In this document: piece after piece, positions 6,646 through 7,395 of the stretch
How positions within the stretch are numbered: position 1 is the stretch's first letter
Layout of the letters: every line of letters starts with the position of its first letter
Assembly (NCBI GenBank): GCA_012518325.1
Contig: JAAYSR010000207.1
Span: 1 to 7,395, forward strand
DNA length: 7,395 bases
Reading direction: 5' to 3'
DNA from: Bacillota bacterium
Lineage (GTDB): Bacteria; Bacillota; Limnochordia; Darwinibacteriales; Darwinibacteriaceae
Position numbers and translations under genes: made by a program
The notes under the pieces: generated by a model
The model's database searches: none
Seen by the model: only the letters and a program-made list of their open reading frames with translations
Told to the model about the DNA's origin: nothing

Positions 6646-6692
6646 AATATGTTACTTAATATCACAAATATGTTCTAATAGAACAAAACATT
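6646..6692 (+). promoter_or_regulatory. Operator-like region: 15-base palindrome with tandem AATATGTT
   Basis: TGTTCTAATAGAACA at 6671-6685 is a perfect 7-1-7 inverted repeat, about +28 to +42 relative to the predicted start. An AATATGTT at 6667-6674, overlapping its left arm, repeats one at 6646-6653 exactly 21 bases upstream, i.e. two helical turns, and a partial reverse copy AACATT lies at 6687-6692. The arrangement suggests a repressor binding cooperatively in the early transcribed region. The regulator cannot be named; the arm order GTTC...GAAC is opposite to the Bacillus LexA box. Confidence 0.55.
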
Positions 6693-6712
6693 CAGGGAGA
6701 GGTGGAGGAGCA

Positions 6713-7395
6713 ATGGCAACCCCAATTATCATGCCTAAGCAAGGCCAGAGCGTGGAGAGCTGCATACTCACGACCTGGTTTAAGAAGGTGGGAGACCGTG
6801 TCGCAGAAGGAGATTTGCTGTTTGCCTATGAAACAGACAAGACTGCCTTTGACGAGGAGGCCTCGGTTTCGGGCGTCCTTTTGGCGCGCTTCTTCGAAGA
6901 AGGCGATGAAGTGCCGGTCTTAACCACAATTGCTGTTATTGGCGAAGAAGGTGAGGACACTTCAGAGTTTAACCCCCATGCCAACCAGTCGGAAACGGCT
7001 GTAGAGGAGGTCTCTGCACCTGAACCTAAGCCGGAGCCGGTACCAGCACCAGCCGCCCCCGCCCCGGAAGTGAGGCAAACGCCAATCCAAAGCCGCGGGC
7101 AGGTCAAAGCTTCACCCCGCGCCAGACGGGTTGCAGCGGAGCTGGGGATAGATTACAAGCTTGCTTCTCCTACAGGTGCAGAAGGCAGGATCGTTTCCCA
7201 GGATGTCCTGGCCGCAGCTGCGGCAGCGGCTGTCACAGCGCCAGCACCGCAGGCGGATGAGCATGGTTATGAGGAAGTGGAACTGTCAAGACAAAGGAAG
7301 CTGATTGGGGAAAGAATGAGCGCTTCTGCTTCTGCTGTGCCTCGGGTCACCCTGAATACTTCTTTCGATGCAACTGAGATTATGGAGCTGCGCAA
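6713..7395 (+). CDS. 2-oxo acid dehydrogenase complex E2 (dihydrolipoamide acyltransferase), N-terminal part, 3' end outside window
   Basis: The reading frame stays open to the right edge; 227 residues plus two bases are visible of a protein usually of about 400-450. Residues 1-77 are a biotinyl/lipoyl domain with the attachment lysine K43 in ETDKTAFDEE and GD pairs at 27-28 and 64-65. A Pro/Ala/Glu-rich linker follows (about 101-119), then a peripheral-subunit-binding domain with SPRARRVAAELGID (134-147) and GAEGRIVSQDV (155-165). A second Ala/Pro linker (167-182) leads to the start of the catalytic domain, ELSRQRKLIGERM (190-202); the catalytic HxxxDG lies outside. ATG 6713 is preceded by GGAGG at 6704-6708 and a further AGAGGTG just upstream. 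It has its own promoter. Whether the complex uses pyruvate, acetoin or branched-chain oxo acids cannot be told from this part. Being first in its operon, before any E1 gene, is not the commonest order. Confidence 0.93.
   Translation, partial: MATPIIMPKQGQSVESCILTTWFKKVGDRVAEGDLLFAYETDKTAFDEEASVSGVLLARFFEEGDEVPVLTTIAVIGEEGEDTSEFNPHANQSETAVEEVSAPEPKPEPVPAPAAPAPEVRQTPIQSRGQVKASPRARRVAAELGIDYKLASPTGAEGRIVSQDVLAAAAAAAVTAPAPQADEHGYEEVELSRQRKLIGERMSASASAVPRVTLNTSFDATEIMELR

Noticed and set aside
6702..6923. A 73-residue + strand frame starting near the E2 ribosome binding site
   Set aside because: It is another frame of the E2 gene, whose own frame shows clear lipoyl and subunit-binding domains.
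1..7395. CRISPR arrays, tRNA or rRNA genes, insertion sequences, phage or toxin-antitoxin genes
   Set aside because: I saw no regular repeat-spacer pattern, no cloverleaf-like tRNA sequence, no transposase or integrase frame and no terminal repeats; the gene order is a plain metabolic operon.

Overview
The window looks like a stretch of bacterial chromosome carrying an L-fucose (or D-arabinose) uptake and isomerisation operon, followed by the start of a separate 2-oxo acid dehydrogenase operon. All genes lie on the + strand. Strong AGGAGG-type ribosome binding sites before nearly every gene, frequent GTG starts and a sigma-A type TTGACA-N17-TAAGAT promoter suggest a Bacillota-like organism of moderate GC. 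The sugar-binding protein has a signal peptide without a lipobox cysteine. That is unusual for a monoderm Bacillota and leaves open a diderm lineage or another phylum. No species call is made.

Layout: the window opens inside a LacI-family regulator (1-636, 5' end outside). A complete CUT2-type ABC sugar importer follows: a double-domain ATPase (674-2170), a single permease gene (2210-3181) and a periplasmic or exported binding protein (3253-4194). Next come the L-fucose mutarotase fucU (4303-4731) and L-fucose isomerase fucI (4752-6542). Gaps are about 20 to 110 bases, with no clear promoter inside, so regulator to isomerase is probably one transcript. Two U-tract-less stem-loops flank the binding-protein cistron (3191-3213 and 4231-4270) and probably tune its mRNA level. 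A strong intrinsic terminator (6570-6610) ends the operon.

The T-tract of that terminator runs directly into the -35 box of a strong promoter (6609-6637). Downstream of it lie a perfect 15-base palindrome (6671-6685) and the start of a lipoyl-bearing E2 subunit gene (6713 to the window edge).

Working model: the importer brings the sugar in as a given anomer, FucU speeds anomer exchange, and FucI converts the aldose to L-fuculose. The kinase (fucK) and aldolase (fucA) of the classical pathway are not in the window and cannot follow fucI in this transcript, so they must lie upstream, elsewhere, or be replaced. The annotation is largely of recognisable families. The less ordinary points are the flanking hairpins, the non-lipoprotein binding protein, the E2-first operon with a tandem operator-like region, and the split pathway.
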